Source: Asterochloris sp. CNOR1
Lineage: Eukaryota; Chlorophyta; Trebouxiophyceae; Trebouxiales; Trebouxiaceae
NCBI GenBank assembly: GCA_963969365.1
Contig: OZ017754.1
Coordinates: forward strand, 930,001 to 994,000
DNA: 64,000 nucleotides
Direction: 5' to 3'
This document shows positions 12,901 to 26,255 of the stretch, in pieces. The notes under the pieces were generated by a model. It was given only the letters and a program-made list of their open reading frames with translations, searched no databases and was not told the origin of the DNA. Made by a program: the position numbers and the translations under genes. Position 1 is the stretch's first letter, and each line of letters starts with the position of its first letter.

Positions 12901-13818
12901 CTCTGATGGTTGCATTGGCCCTGGGCGTCACAGCCTTGGGATGGGCTGCCTGCTGCCCTGCTGCCTGCTCATGGAGGCAGAAAATGCAGGGATTGCTGAG
13001 CCCTTGGACAAGCTCTGCAGATGTGCACGCAACCTTCATGCTGGCTTAAGACTTGGTCTTAGCCAAGCATGTTCTTGGTAGTCCCAGGGACGGTACCGCC
13101 GCCATGACTGCTCCAACACATGCCCTTGGCAGCCTCTGCACACCCCTGGAGCAGGGGACTGGACCGGCCACACCTTCCCCTGACCTGTTAGCTGCTCCAC
13201 AGGGAAGTTCAGGGGGTGGAATGGCTCATGGGTCACTGAGGGCCGTATTCTGTAGAGCCAGCTGCGCTTGTTTTCCCTGCAAGCAGGCAAGCCAGATAGC
13301 AGATTAGACTTGCTGCTGGCTGGGTGTGGCAAGCTTGTGCAGTGCCAACAATATATCTCATGCTGAGTGGTGCTTACAGCATGCCTCTTGGTGCAGCATC
13401 AGCTGACAGGCAGCATTCAGCTCAAGACGCGTCAGCAGTGTGTCCCTTGGAGGCTCGACAGCAGCAGTGCTGACCTGCGTGGGGCTGTGAAGGCTGTTCC
13501 AGACAGCTGCTCTGCGTACAGACCATAAGGACACGTCTGCACAGCAACTCAGCACGCCGTTCAATGAATTGCAACAATCTGCAATGCCAACTTACCAGGA
13601 GTGCACTCACTCTAGGATTGTTCTGACCATCAGGCAAGGCCTGTGGCAGCGCCTCAGTTTGAAACTCATTCCCTGCAATAGGGCATTGGATAACAGGTGC
13701 AGCACAGACATGGCTAAGGTTGCCCACAACTACTAGACAGCTCACCAAAACCAGACATGTAATGCAGAGGGTCATCACGGGACTCTTCCTGGGCATTAGC
13801 AGCTTCATTGGTAGTCAT
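9933..13818 (-). CDS. HGD: Homogentisate 1,2-dioxygenase
   Basis: Opens the ring of homogentisate to maleylacetoacetate in tyrosine catabolism, using non-haem iron. Twelve exons were placed with consistent phase: 13746-13818, 13611-13672, 13475-13536, 13185-13276, 12734-12851, 12338-12447, 11998-12171, 11547-11623, 11160-11352, 10792-10863, 10433-10516 and 9933-10246. They give about 476 residues, close to the plant enzyme. Family landmarks in order are [86 protein letters not shown] (with the His and Glu iron ligands) and [12 protein letters not shown] (third ligand His). The C-terminal tail after QSHFDP is longer than usual. Two introns, after 12338 and after 11160, need GC donors to keep frame. 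Confidence 0.95.
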
Positions 13819-13962
13819 TCAGATGCAACGAGACGTCCAAGCAAGTCAGCAAGAAACGCAGCAAGGTGTGAAGAGGAATCTAAAGCTCTCGTCGCCCTTC
13901 TTTCATGAGTCGTCCACCTGATCGAAAAAGGAGTTGTCCGTCCAATTCGAACTGAAGTGTCT

Positions 13963-15925
13963 TTACCTGTCATCTTTCACACTGTCATTACTCTGAAGAT
14001 CAGCAAGCTTCACCTTTGCCAGGCTTTCCACAATGCGAACGGCTCCTTGGAAGTCTTCAGACTTTGTGGATCTCGTGTAAGTGATCAGGCAGGGCATACC
14101 TGCACCTAGGGCAGCCTGCGCACAGGAGGCGCGGCTCAGAAGCATGAGCTTTGCAGAGCCAAGCATCAAGCACCAGTACAGCATTGCTAGCTTGCCTGCA
14201 GCCCGATTTTGCTGTCCTCGACGACAAGACAGTTTTCTGGCTTCACCCCCAGCCGCTCTGATGCAATTTTGTAGATGGAGGGGTCGGGTTTCTTGGCCGG
14301 GATGTCATCCCCTGCCAGGAAGCAATCCAGCGCCTGCAGCAGGACAGGGCGCCCATGAGCCAGTGGGAGGGCGGCGGGGCCAGTCAGCGCCTTTTATGTG
14401 ACCTGCGGCAAGTAGGCATTCAAGGTGTCGTGGAGCAAGCAGGAGCCAGCATGAGCAGCAGTACAAGATGCAAAGGCGGCAGCCGCCACACATGCAGCCA
14501 TGCAGCCAGCCTAGTCACACTGAGCAGCGCCGTGACATGAAGGCAGCGATGGCCAGCCTACCCAGATGCAGGTACAGGGCGAGCCTGTGAACATGCTGGC
14601 GCAGAGACACAATTTGCCCAGAGGTGGGCGCACCTCATAGCGCTGCTCGCCCAAGAGGTTCTTGATACAGAAGGCCACACTGCTCTTGGTAGCTGCGCTG
14701 CATACTGCCAGCTTGAGCCCTTCTGCACGTGCCTCATCAAGCAGCTCCATCACCCCTGGCCGCGCATGCACGCTGTCGCTCGCTGCAGCGCAAGACATGA
14801 ACCTCCAGCCATTTTTACTCTGCAGCTGATCTGGCTTTGCACAAACACGGTGTCAGCCAGGGGATGTGCATGCCCACTTTAGCTGGCTGCAGTGCAGGCC
14901 CCAAGCCAACACAGGACAAGCTGTTGGGAGACAAGCATGGCCATGTAGGCTGCTGCTGGCTGCATTTCAACAGCCTGCTGAGCAAGGAGGCCATTTCTGC
15001 TGCACAACCAGCCATCGACACAGCCTTCACCACCTCCAGGCACCGCAACAAATGATTGCAGAGCCATTTGTGCATAGCAAAAATGCACGCTTGTATATTG
15101 CGTGTTATTCCTGCCTCGCACAGTCTCAACATCAACATGGGCTCACCTATGAGGTCCCGGTATTTGTCTGACTTCCAGTCTTGCAGGGCATCTATGAGGG
15201 ACGTCTGCTCGCCCTCTTCACTGGGCACATGGGGCAGGAAGTTGGAGGAGGGCCAGCCATGCTCACCTGCAGGCATGCTCCTGTGAGGTCGCCAAGGGTC
15301 AGTGCAAACGGTAGCTTGACCTTGCAGGATGCAGTAGACAGGCAATCAGGCCTCTGCAGTACGTGAGCGGGCAAGCCGTGCCATGGCTTGAATAACATGA
15401 AGGATGAATTTTGGCAATTCATTTCTGCGGCACAGCGATGCATTCCTATTTGAGATGTAGGGTCAAACAGACAGGTTGCCATGCCTGTGCCCTTGTCCCC
15501 TGCAGGCCAGCTTTCAGGTATTCACAATGCAGGGTCTCACCAAAGTGGTACCTCATTTTGGGCTTGCCCCCGCCCACTTTGTTCTGAAGCATATCGTAGT
15601 ACTCCTCGCTCCATGACACATCGCGATTGTCAATCTTGAGGCCAAAGTGTTTAAAGGCTGCATTGTACGCTTCCCGGTGCAGGTCCTCAGATTCAACAAT
15701 AACACCTACAGTGATGCAGCAAGGACTTTGTCGAAGAACAGCTGAGACTGAGCAGTGGCCTGACAAAGAGTAAGGAGATAAGCACACACCATCACAATCA
15801 AAGACCAGCGCCTCCAAAGCTGCCCTGCAGATGCCTGAAGCTGCATGCTGCTGATGCGGCCTTGCTGGCCCCTGACGTCGGCAGCTCTGGGGGTGCCTGT
15901 ATCCCTGCAGCCTGGAAGCAGGCAT
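13963..15925 (-). CDS. HAD-superfamily phosphatase, CbbY-like (At4g39970 type)
   Basis: Predicted sugar-phosphate-type phosphatase of the haloacid dehalogenase family; plant relatives are plastid-targeted (family knowledge). Exons: 15790-15925, 15541-15705, 15147-15266, 14634-14782, 14196-14333 and 13963-14115, summing to 286 residues. All four HAD motifs are present: the nucleophile in LVFDCDGVIVESEDLHREAY, the Ser/Thr in CSAATKSS, the Lys in AKKPDPSIY and the acidic pair in CLVVEDSKIG. VGGGKPKMRYHFGE marks the subfamily. The first 33 residues are rich in Arg, Gln and Ala and could be a transit peptide, but the start is uncertain because exon-like pieces lie further upstream. The intron after 14196 uses a GC donor (CAG then GCAAGC). 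The gene ends only about 145 bases from the start of HGD on the same strand. Confidence 0.9.
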
Positions 15926-17214
15926 GTGTCAAGCAGACTCTGGTGCAGGTAAGATAGGTGCTCACCTTTGGAATGCAGGACGGTGTCCCAGCCTTCCTGA
16001 GAAGGCAGGTCTTGAGGTCAAGCTGCCACAGGTAAGCAAGAATGCATGTCGCTGGCAGACAGAAGGCTGCTGCAGCACGGCCATGGTGATAATGCTAAAG
16101 CAATCCAGAACTCTGACTATGAAGTCAGGTAGGCCCGAGAGTGCCCCCAAAGTGTACCCTTGTAAGAACAGAGAAGCTATCGCCTCTGGCACGGACAGGA
16201 ATGTCCCAGCGGACCTTGATGCAGTCCCATGCTGAAGACTGTCAGGGAGATTGCGCTCATGCAGCCCTTAAACATGCCAGAAAGCAAAGGCAGCAGCTTG
16301 AGGATGCTACACAGGCAGGCCTATTGCCAGCTCTCTTGTGGCTGTTGCACAGCCCCCCTCGACATTGAGCATGCTGCTGCAGGCTTTGCGCAACAGGCTG
16401 CGTTTCCTCTCCCTTGCTGCCTCCCAAGCTGAGCGGGACACAAGCAAGGCCTCGCAGCATCTGCTGGCACTGCGCAATGGCGGGAAGCAGTCTTTGCAGC
16501 AAGCCGTCTTGAGGCCCCGAACAGCTTTGCTGCTCAGCAAGTGCACCCTGCAGCAAAAGAACCCTGGAGTGACATGCCATAGCGACAGGGACAACTGCAG
16601 CTCACTGAGGCCACTTAGCAGCTGGGCGGCTCAGCGAAGCAGCGATTCAGGGAGGCGCTGCAGCACCGAAGGCACTGCAGGCTCCAGTGGCTGCACAGCA
16701 GCCACAAAGTGCAGGTCTGCCAAGGATCTCGCGAAGCTGCCATGCAAGCAGAGCATTCTTGAAGTTGGTGGGGGTGCCTGGCAGAGAACCAGCCAGCCCT
16801 GAGGCACACTGAGTATCTGATGTAATTAACACTCTGCAAAACTTTTACATGACGTGGAATGTTCAACATACGTTCTCTGGGGGAGACTGGAGCTGGTACT
16901 GGTGGGCCATTCACCAGCCAGAGGAGGTTGCAGTGCAGCTTGGCATCTGTTGAGCCTGGAGGAGTGTCAAGCGGCTACTGCTGCCATGGGGGGTGTTACA
17001 TGACTGAGGGGCGGGCAGCAGGTGATGAGTGGGACATGGGCAGGTAAGCTGCTGTGCCAGCCAGCAGCAGATCTGTGATGACGGGGCCAAGCATGGCACA
17101 AATGCCACTGTACATTGTAGCAGGTGCATGCAGGCCCCTTGAGCGCTTTGATAGAGGTGGGTTGGTGCGTAAGTGCCAGTGGTTGCTGCAGCAGAGTTTT
17201 AGAGACTGGCACCC
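15926..17214. other. Spacer with two unexplained exon-like pieces on the minus strand
   Basis: No complete gene is recognised. Two minus-strand stretches look coding: about 16159-16235 (contains CIKVRWDIPVRARGDSF) and 15966-16025 (contains LDLKTCLLRKAGTPSCIPK, ending at a GTGAGC donor). They could be 5' exons of the neighbouring HAD gene or remains of another gene; I could not link them in frame. The rest shows nothing I can name. Confidence 0.35.
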
Positions 17215-20200
17215 TCAAGCATCTACCATGTCAATCTCTTCGGGAGGGTCTGCCTTGCTAATCTGCTCAGCCTTGGAGAGCTGGTCTGTGAGAAAGTCCT
17301 TCACCCTGGGCATCATCCGCTGCATCATCTGGGCAAAGGCCAGAGTGTCGCTGGTCTTAATGACCTCCTGCAGCCAGGGTGTTGCTTTTCAGAGACCACC
17401 ATAGTAGTGCATGCCACTGACCTTGTGAGGGTGTATGAGAGCATCCACTCTTCTCTCTGCATCAGAGCTTGCTTTTGCATTTGAGCTGTGCCCAAGCCGC
17501 TCTGTCAAGCGTCAAGCTTCACCCACCCTGTGCACACAAAGCCATGCCTTTTGCTGCGCAGCAACCCCACCTTGGCTTTTCCTAAAAGCATAAAGCGTCA
17601 TTTCGTAACAAGCTGAGTGCAGAGGCCACTACTGCAATCCCCGCAGTGAAGCTCTGGGTGCATGCTTGCATTTCCCCCACAATCTCACCTCATAATTCTC
17701 CAGAGCATAGATGGCACACAGCCGGCCCAGCAGGTGCGCGCTGAAGTTTTCAGACAGCTCAAAGGTGTAGGTCAGGTTGTCCACTGACAGCTGCTTGCTG
17801 ATGGCCTGCTCGCACAGGCGCTTGAGCCCATCCAGCATGTACTGGTCAGCAGCTTGTAGCAGGGCCTCAGCATTCTCCCCCGTGACGTCAGTGCTGCCTG
17901 CAGGTCACGAGGTGGAGGCTGAGAGCCCATGCTGCTGGGCAGCTGACAGCAAATCTCAATACATGCTACATCTGAAGATGTTATGTCAGGGCTTTGGGAT
18001 GTGCTCACTTGATCAACTTCAGCAGGAGGGCAGCGCAGACTGGGCCAACTGGCTTGGCTGAGAGCTTATTTGACCAAGCCCCATTGAGCAGGAAGCATGC
18101 AGGCCAGCTTGACAGGGGCGTCAAGCAGATGGGAAAGGCATGGCAGGTAAGACTGACTGAGCAGATGCAGACCCTCGAGGGCTGCGCACCTTGTAGCTGA
18201 ATAAAGCACAGGCAGCAGGGGCCAGCCAGGCCAGCAGCTGCAGGCCGTTGCCTGCGTACCTTGAAGGAGGCAGGCAGGCACTAGATGCACTACATGCCTA
18301 AGGGGGGTGTCTGCCTGTGGCATGAAATGCACCATGGGTGCAGCACAGAGGCGCAGAGCCAGCTATAGGACAAAGCAGGGGCTGCAAGCTGCCCACCTGT
18401 GTAGATGGCACGCATCATGGATGTGAAGACAGGCCACTTGATGTTAGGCACAGGGATGGTGGAGGCCTCCTTCTCCTTGTAGTGGCCGTCAAACATGGCC
18501 CTGCATGAATGACCCGCATTGTAACCAGATATCTGTGCTGTGCTGGACCTTGCCCCCAAGGCCGTCACGCACTAGGAGAGAGCAGGTTGCTGCATTGAAG
18601 ATGCACATCAAGCATTTACAGCAGTACACATGTGCATGCATGCGTCTGTGGAAGCTAGGCCTGTGGTTGCTGCACACAAGGCACAGGTCAAGCATAAGGG
18701 ACGTGACTGTACTGTGCCCAGCAAAGCAGAGAAAGGCAGAGGCTGAAAAAGCTCTGCCTGACATCCCACAGAGCACAAGCACACAGGCAGGTTGTGAATG
18801 CCACATCTGTCCAAGAAATGAATGCTCCATGGATGGCTACAGAAGGCCGCTGTGACTCCCAACACCTAGCTCAAGCAGGGGCAAGCACAGAGAGGTAGGG
18901 ACTGCTGCACTTACCTGAAGATGTCTGAGCTGGCCAGTAGGGCAATACGGTGGGCAAAAAACTCCCTGTTCTCCACCAAGAAGGTGACATCGGAGAGTGT
19001 CTGATTGTTCACAAACTTCTCACCCAAGTACACCTGCACTCAACGACTAGCATGTGCACCAATGACAGCACTGTGGGCCCTTCAAATGCTGGGCTGCGGC
19101 CACTGTCTGTGCAGCATCTTCCCAATCTAGCACAACCATGCGCTATATGCATTGCTGCAGCCATTGCCTGGCTGCTTCCTCACAAGCTGCACAAGGGGTT
19201 TCCTGATGGGCGCTGGCAGGAAACCCAGGCAGCGGGCTGCCAATGGGTGACAGTACCCCACCTACCTGTGGCTTAGGGGCCTCAGGCTGGCAATCAATGA
19301 CATTACTGGTGTCTAGCTTGATACGGTCTACCAGGGCACACAGTGCACCTGCAGCCAGGGCAACAGGCAGTGGTCAGGGGCCAGCTCTGATGAGCTGCAC
19401 ACCACAGAAAGGAGCTGCAGTGCCTTGCTTGAGCGACTAATTTGTTGGAGCAGGCAGACTGCGAGTAGCACCGAAAACAGGTGCTAAGGAGCTGCACATC
19501 ATGCACAATCTGGCAGATGCAGACTGCTGGAGCTCCACGCATGCTGCCTTCTTCTGCATCATGGCTGCAGCCTGGCATCCGCAGGGTACGCCCTACAATG
19601 CCCCATTGTTGCTGGTGCTTGTGCTGTCACGAGGGTACTCACCTGCTGCCTCCTTCTGCACGCTGGCCTCCTTGCGGCTGTCAGTCAGCAGCTCCAGCAG
19701 GATCTCCAGCCCCTTGCGGTTGACAAAGCATTCTCGCAGGTCTGTCGGCTTGGCCAGCCGTGCCAGCGCCATTGCCACTCGTTGCTGCAACTGCTTGTCA
19801 GTGGCCTGCAGAGAGGAAGGGGTGGTGTTGTTGAGATGGCACAGCTTATTACCTACTTTGTCTCTTTTGCAGCACATGAGTGAAGGGATGCCATAAACAT
19901 GTCAAGTGAACGGCGTCCAAGCACGGGGCACCTGGACTTGTTCTGAAGGCCCAGACAGAGTAAGCTCTAGATTGCGCAACCAACACATCCAAACAGGGCC
20001 TCAGGACACCAGCAAGGATACAGGGACACGCCCTCACTGTGAATGCTGACCTGAGCAGAATGCATGCTATACAAAATTTGCTTCAGAACGTGGCCCTCAA
20101 TCTTCTCCTCCAGCCGCTTGATGGTCTTTTGAACGCAGTCCTTGGATGCCTGCAGGATGACAAGCCATGTGAGCTACGGGATACAGAAGGGCAGCCACAT

Positions 20201-23200
20201 ATGGGTCTTTTGCAGGCAGCTGGTGGACATCTGCAGCGTTGCAGCACTGTGAGCTGCAGGCTGCAGATCAGTAGCAAGCAGGGCGGCGGCCCTACCACCT
20301 GTAGGCAGCTGACAGGCAGCAAATGTATGGGGCAGCAGTACGCCTACACCAGAAGTGCCAGAAGGTAACACTGGCATCATGTGCCCCGCACAGCAGCCTT
20401 TGCACGCTATACAGGCAGCTTGCACGCTGGGCCAAACTGCAGGCCGAGCTCAACCCAGCTGCAAACTCTGCAGGCCCAGGTCACCTGAACTATGAGCTCT
20501 GCCTCATGTAGCCTGGACACGCCATTCTGCCTCACTATCTCTGGGATGTTGTCTTTGTTGTCTGCCAGTCCGTAAAGAGCAAAGGCTGCATTGTGCTGAA
20601 GATTGCCTTGCTTGCTCTCCAGCAGCTCCAGCAGAGGGGGGAGTCCACCAGCCTGCACCCAGCAAGCATGCAGTCAGAAGGCAAGGCGCAGAGAAGCACA
20701 GGATTGGGTTGCCTGCTCAATGAAGCATGTCGCTTCTTGAGAGGAAGGGCGGAGGGAGGAGCCATTCAGCTTGCACACCAAAGGGGTAAAGGAGGTGCAA
20801 GCAGTGGTCAGGGACCCCGCAGACTGCCTGAGCACTGCACAAAGACTGAGACATAGGACTGCACAAGGAGGCTACCTCAATGCAGCAGCGGCATACAACA
20901 CATGCCTGAACAGCCCCTGATTTTGCTTGTCTGCTGCCTGCGCCAGAGCAAAGGTGCCCAGGACAATCCTGCACAGATGCAAAGCAGACTGCAGCATGCT
21001 TGCCTGCACGATCCCGGCCTGGTTGTCCACTGCCTGAGCCAGGCGCCCCAGAGCAAAGGCAGCCATCTCCTTCAGCTGGGCATCCTTGTGGCTCAGCATG
21101 TTGATCAGAGGGGGCACAGCCCCTCGCTGCACAATCCTGCAGAAGGCAGCAAGTGCATGAGCTGCTGTGCTGCTACTCATGAGGGAACCAGGATAATCTG
21201 CACCATAAGGGGAGAATTTCTTCTTTCTCACTCAGGCTTTGGACCATGAATAGGGCAGGCTCGTCTCAATGAAGTAGAATCACCACCTGCCTTTGAAGTG
21301 TGGTGTCACCATATTGTTCCTCTACTGTAACATTACAGGACAACGGCGTGGCCAAAGTTCTTGAGCAGCAAAGGCTTTGCTGATCGAGTCAGTGCCAGCT
21401 GTCCCTTCACGAGCAGAAGCAGCACAGCGCTTTGTCATCACGCAGCACCTCGAAAAGCAGCAGGCGAGAAAGAAGAGCAGCATAAGTGCATGTCACTCAG
21501 GCAAGATGGGCACAGGCAGCCGTACTTGGCTTTGTAGTCGCCATCTGTGGTTGCAAACTGCCCCAGCAGCAGCGCCGACTCCCGTTGGCTCTCGTGGCAC
21601 TTGCAGCTGAGCAGTCCAATGACTGGCTGCAGTGCCCCTTCCTCCAGCACCTGCGACCAATACAGAGAACTTCAGCTGGGCAGATGGCATGGACAAGCTA
21701 ATGTCACACAGGCCAGCATGCACCTGAGGGCCTCCTGCTAAGTCACTGGCCCAGGATTGGCTGCAGAAGCAAGCTGATTGCTGTCAGACATGGGCAGCAG
21801 CGGCCTGAGAATTGCTGTGTCTTGCAGAAAGCCCAACAACATGAGTGGCACCGCTACCCTGCGTGACTTCGGCAAATACACACTAAGACAACAGCATAGG
21901 TTTTCTACAGGTCTGGTGGATACAATCAAGGTGCAGAAGCAAGGATGAGTCGTGTGCAGTCACAATGGTGCACTTCGTTTACTGGTACACTACTTCTGGT
22001 GCACAAGGCTGCCATGCATCTGACAGCATGCTGGACTCCTTCACTCCATGAAAGCCCTTTGCAGTCATGTTAGGCCCACCTTGTCCTTACTGGGGGGAGC
22101 GAGGAGTACTACGCAGTCTGAGCAACACACTGATGCCCTGAGTTCCTGCCAAGAAACATCTGCTCAAGGATGGGAGCCCCGTGACCCTAACAACTTGAAG
22201 TTCAGCTGCTAACCTGAGCATGCTGTGCACCATCTTGTTGATGAGCAGCAAAGATGCACCAAAATGCCCATGACGCCCACTGGGAATGAACCTCATGACA
22301 CCACTCACACTTGGCACATCATCCTTTTGGTGTGCAACAGGTGGCCGCATGATTATGAGCATCTCAATGCCATTCCTTTGCAGTTCCTTCTAGCGCACCT
22401 TCTTCTTTATGTGGGGGGAGGAGTGCACCAGGTTCCCGATGACTCCCACCGCCTCATAGTGGATGCCTGCATCCTCGGCCTTCAGCATCTGGATCAGCAC
22501 CGGCAGTGCGCCCTCGCTCACTATGAGATTCTTGTTGTCCTCATTCTTGAAGGCCAGGGTGCGCAGGGCGCCCGCTGCCGCACGCTGCACCTGCAGTCAC
22601 AGGGTCAGGGCACATGTCAGTGCTGTGTTCAAAATGTGACCCTGCAGGTGCAGAACCAGCACGAGATATGGCCAGATAGCCGCAGAAGATCGGGCCAGCG
22701 GCCGCCACAGTACGCTGGATCTGCAGTGAAGGCTGTGCTAAACCCAGAACCACCCAGATCGTTTGATGTGCATGCTGTTGCATGCTTCACTGACAGAACA
22801 GTGCAGATATGTTGAGAGACCGCCAGGCTATAGCAAAACAAGACGCACTCCAACATCACCACCAGGGGTTGAGCTACCTGTTGCTAAGAGCCCAGCCAAA
22901 AGCAGTTCAGAGCCCATTTGGCCTTGCAGGCCTCAAGCAGCGCTGACGGAATCCTCCAGCAGCGCAATTTTGTAAGGCGCTGCAAGCTGCCGTGAGCACA
23001 CCTGGAGACTGGGCTGATTGCTGCTCATCAGTGTCTATGGGTACCAGTGAAGGCTGTTTGCAAAACTGACCTTGGCATCGTAAGCCTGCAGCAGCGCCAC
23101 CAGAGGTGGAATGCCGCCCTCTGCTCGCACCCTGCTCTTGATAGACACATTCTCGTGCGCTAGGTTGGTGATGGCATCAGCTGCTCGGCGCACCACGCTG

Positions 23201-26200
23201 GCACCAGGCATGGGTGACCCAACATTGGTCAGGTGGCGTTTCAGAATGTTGACCAGCCCAGGCAGAGCACCAAGATCTGCAGCAGCAGGCTCCAGTCACT
23301 TGTGAGGGGCTCAGGCACCTTCAGGGTGTTGATCTGCAACACACCCACAGCAGGCAGCAGGTAGCTACCATAGTCCAAAGCACACTCGCAGCTAATGGGT
23401 GGGCGGACTCCAGGCCGAGAGCCAATGCAGCACCCATGCAAAGCACTGACTTACAGCAGCTCAGAGTTCACCACAGGCATCAGGGCAAGCCACGGAGCAG
23501 GAGGCAGGAGTATCGTCTGCCGCAGCAGGCTCTAACTCAGTGATGGTGATGGTCCACCATGGCCAGGCAGGGAGCAGGAGGCAGGAGCGCTGCCATGTTG
23601 CAGGCAAAGCACCAACAATTGCAGCAGCAGCCTCTAGTCGGCGTGGCACCAATCAGCCTGAAACAAGACCAGTCAGGCCCCAAAGCAGCGCAGCAGCTGG
23701 GCCGGAGTGCAGATGGCACAGTCTGCACGTCTATCAACTGACGGTCAGAGCCTGAGTCGCCCAATTGCAGCTGCAGTGACTGATTGCCCATGCCTCGCTG
23801 TCTTACCCGCGATCTTGTGTTGGTGCTCTGACTTGATGGCCAGCAGGCCCAGGATGAAGCAGGCCTCCTTCTCCACATCCTCTCCACTGCAGAGGATGCA
23901 CAGCCGATAACGGTGCAAGTTCCACAGTGCTTGATCTTGCTGTGCTGCTTTGTTGCTTCATTGCAATGGCAGTGTGCTGCTAGTCATCGGGGTGCGCAGC
24001 CCTGACAAACATCTATGTGTCTACAAAGCTGGCAAAGAAGCAGGAGAGTTGGGCTCAGCCTGCCAATGACCTTGCACGAGAACAGCAGCAGGGAATGCTT
24101 CTGGGATTGCGTGCATATAAGCTAATTGCGCTGAGCAGGCGCAGAGCCAGTACAGAAGGTCTGTGCTGGGATGCTTGGCGACCAACATCATAATACTGGC
24201 CACTGGATATTGGCAGCTTGGGCATCAGCAACACAGCAGCCCCCAAGTTGCGCACAGGCAGCGGTCACCTGCGGTCTTTGGCCTCTGCCTCAGGTGCAGG
24301 GAAGAAGTTGAGGAGAGGCACCACAGAGGTGATGCCTCCCTCTGCCACCACCACATCAACATTCTCCTCTGCAGAGGCAGGTCAGACACTGTTACATTGC
24401 CTGAAAACCATGCTAGGCCTCTGCAAGCTCCACACTTAGCGGCAGCTCAAGAGCCTTAACTATTGCTGTACACGTCCTTTGGCAAGCGTCCATGGACTTT
24501 CTTGAGCCTCTGTCTCACACATGGCTCTTGAGCCTCTGTCTCACACATGGCTCTCAGTGATACAGCGCACAAAGTCAGCGTGGCCCAAACAATGAATGTG
24601 CAGGCGCAGCGCACAGAACAACTGATGGCAGCCCTTGCAACAACCCAAGGCGAACCCTAGACAGCTGCCTGCTTGCAGCTGTTCATGTCATTGAGAGCAT
24701 GAGCTGTCCTCGCAATTTTGCTGCTGCATTGCATTTGAGGTCTTTGAAAGCTTTAGGGGACTCTCTGGACATGCTAAAAAAGAGCTGCCCACAGCCCAGG
24801 CTCACCTGACTTGGACAGCTCTGCAAGAGTGTGCGTGGCTCGCCTCAGGTTTGCTTTGTCCACCTCCTGGGGCTGCAGCTCCTGACTCTTAGTGATGACA
24901 GCGATCAGCCGCTGGACCTGTACGTGAGCACAGAGCACACATCAGGGGACATTGCCTGACTGCTGGGTGCCAGTACTATCTGATGACAGCAGTGAGCGGC
25001 TGGCCTGTGCAGCATGAGAGCTCAGTCAGGCACGGAGATCTCCATGAGGGTGCTGTCACGAAGGTGTGCCTGCATACGGCGCCAGGGTCTGCAAGCAGAC
25101 CAACTCCAGGGACTGCAGCTTCCAACTGCTGTGATGATAGCAATGAACGGCGGTGGACCTGCACAGCTCAGAGCCTGGGTCAGGCACAGGACCTTGCTGG
25201 AGGAGCGGGTGCACAAGGTTATCTTGGAGCCCTCAGATCTACACTGGGGTCCAGCGCTGGCCCTGAGCCCTGAAATGAATCAACAATTGGCTTGTCAATG
25301 GGCACATTGCAGGAGCAAGGAAAGGCATTCTGCTGAGTTCAAATGGGCTGAGTGAGGCTGTTTGCCTCAGAATTACCTGCACAGCACAGCAGCTGGGTCA
25401 AGCACTTTGCCTTACAGTTAAGCGCTGCGCCATGCCCGAGAGCAGCCACAGCATTGTTGGGCCTATGCTGGGCCTCCTTTGGGCTGCACGACAGAGTACA
25501 TGCCAAATGCACACACCAAGGCTTGCTACAGCTTGTGTATGCTCCCTTTTGAATACCTCAGGCACAGCAGCTGCTCAACGTGCTGCTACAGAGGGGTCTG
25601 TTGACAGGGCTTGCAGCTTTGCAGGGAACCGCTGCCCTCATAGCCGTGCACACCAGAACCTGGTGGTGTGCTGCAACTGGATTCAAATGTGCGGCCGTGC
25701 CTCGAAGCATTGGCCATTGTACTGCTGCTGCAGTGAACTTCCTGATCCTAATTGAAGCTGTACAATGCAGGAGACAGCAGGGTGGCTTGGGCCACATGGC
25801 GCGCTTGACATTACAAACAATGGCGGGACAGGCGATCCCCACTGCTCACTCATGCTGACTGCCTGTGCAGGCTCAGGCTGAGATCCAAGGACCCCAGGCA
25901 GCATCACCTGAGCGGGCAGCGTCTCCTTTTCCCCGACAGACTGGGCTGCAGGCGGGGGTGTCAGAGTGTCCGCCAGCTTTCTCTTGTGCCCTTTGCGCTC
26001 CGTGTCTGATGCCACCATGTGCCCCAACGCAGCCTGAAAATGAAGCGGCTTGAGGGGGAGAGGGAGCTTGCTGAGGTTGTGCGTCACTGACTTCTGTTTG
26101 GCAATGCTGACTGAGCAATGCCACGCCCGGGCCTTGCTGTAGCTCACCCGGCTGGAGAGTCTCCAGATGCTGACTGCGCTAACTTAGCATGAGGGCCGAA

Positions 26201-26255
26201 CTTAATGTATACTTACTCTCGAGCCCCCAAAGGACCGCAGCAGGGCTGCGGACAT
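17215..26255 (-). CDS. ARIA: Armadillo-repeat BTB/POZ protein, ARIA type
   Basis: In Arabidopsis, ARIA is a nuclear ABA-response regulator and likely a CUL3 substrate adaptor; the role here is inferred. Seventeen exons keep phase: 26217-26255, 25908-26033, 24806-24917, 24269-24368, 23807-23886, 23071-23276, 22399-22590, 21526-21650, 21004-21136, 20485-20652, 20051-20149, 19643-19805, 19266-19348, 18915-19033, 18397-18500, 17689-17897 and 17215-17367. They give about 736 residues, against 710 in Arabidopsis. Order: a basic stretch (KGHKRKLAD), ARM repeats (EGGIPPLVALL, GIHYEAVGVIGNLVHSSPHI, LKEMAAFALGRLAQ, LQHNAAFALYGLADNKDNI), BTB (LSDVTFLVENREFFAHRIA, AMFDGHYKEKEA) and a BACK-like tail (YMLDGLKRLCEQAI). 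An in-frame ATG at 26018 is an alternative start. The intron after 21004 has a GC donor. Confidence 0.94.
23490..25190 (-). repeat. Decayed copies of ARIA exon starts in introns
   Basis: The acceptor side of the exon at 24806-24917 is echoed twice upstream in its intron, at about 24965-25035 and 25115-25185. Each echo keeps, on the plus strand, a GATGA(C/T)AGC...GCGG(C/T)...G(A)CCTG pattern. The acceptor side of the exon at 23071-23276 is echoed near 23490-23545 and 23600-23640 (GCAGCAG(G/C)CTC pattern). The copies contain stops or shifts and cannot serve as alternative exons. Confidence 0.6.
24501..24552. repeat. Perfect 26-bp tandem duplication in an ARIA intron
   Basis: Two adjacent identical 26-base units (each beginning CTTGAGCCTCTG and ending ACATGGCT) lie in the intron between exons 24806-24917 and 24269-24368. 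Their identity implies a recent event. Confidence 0.9.
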
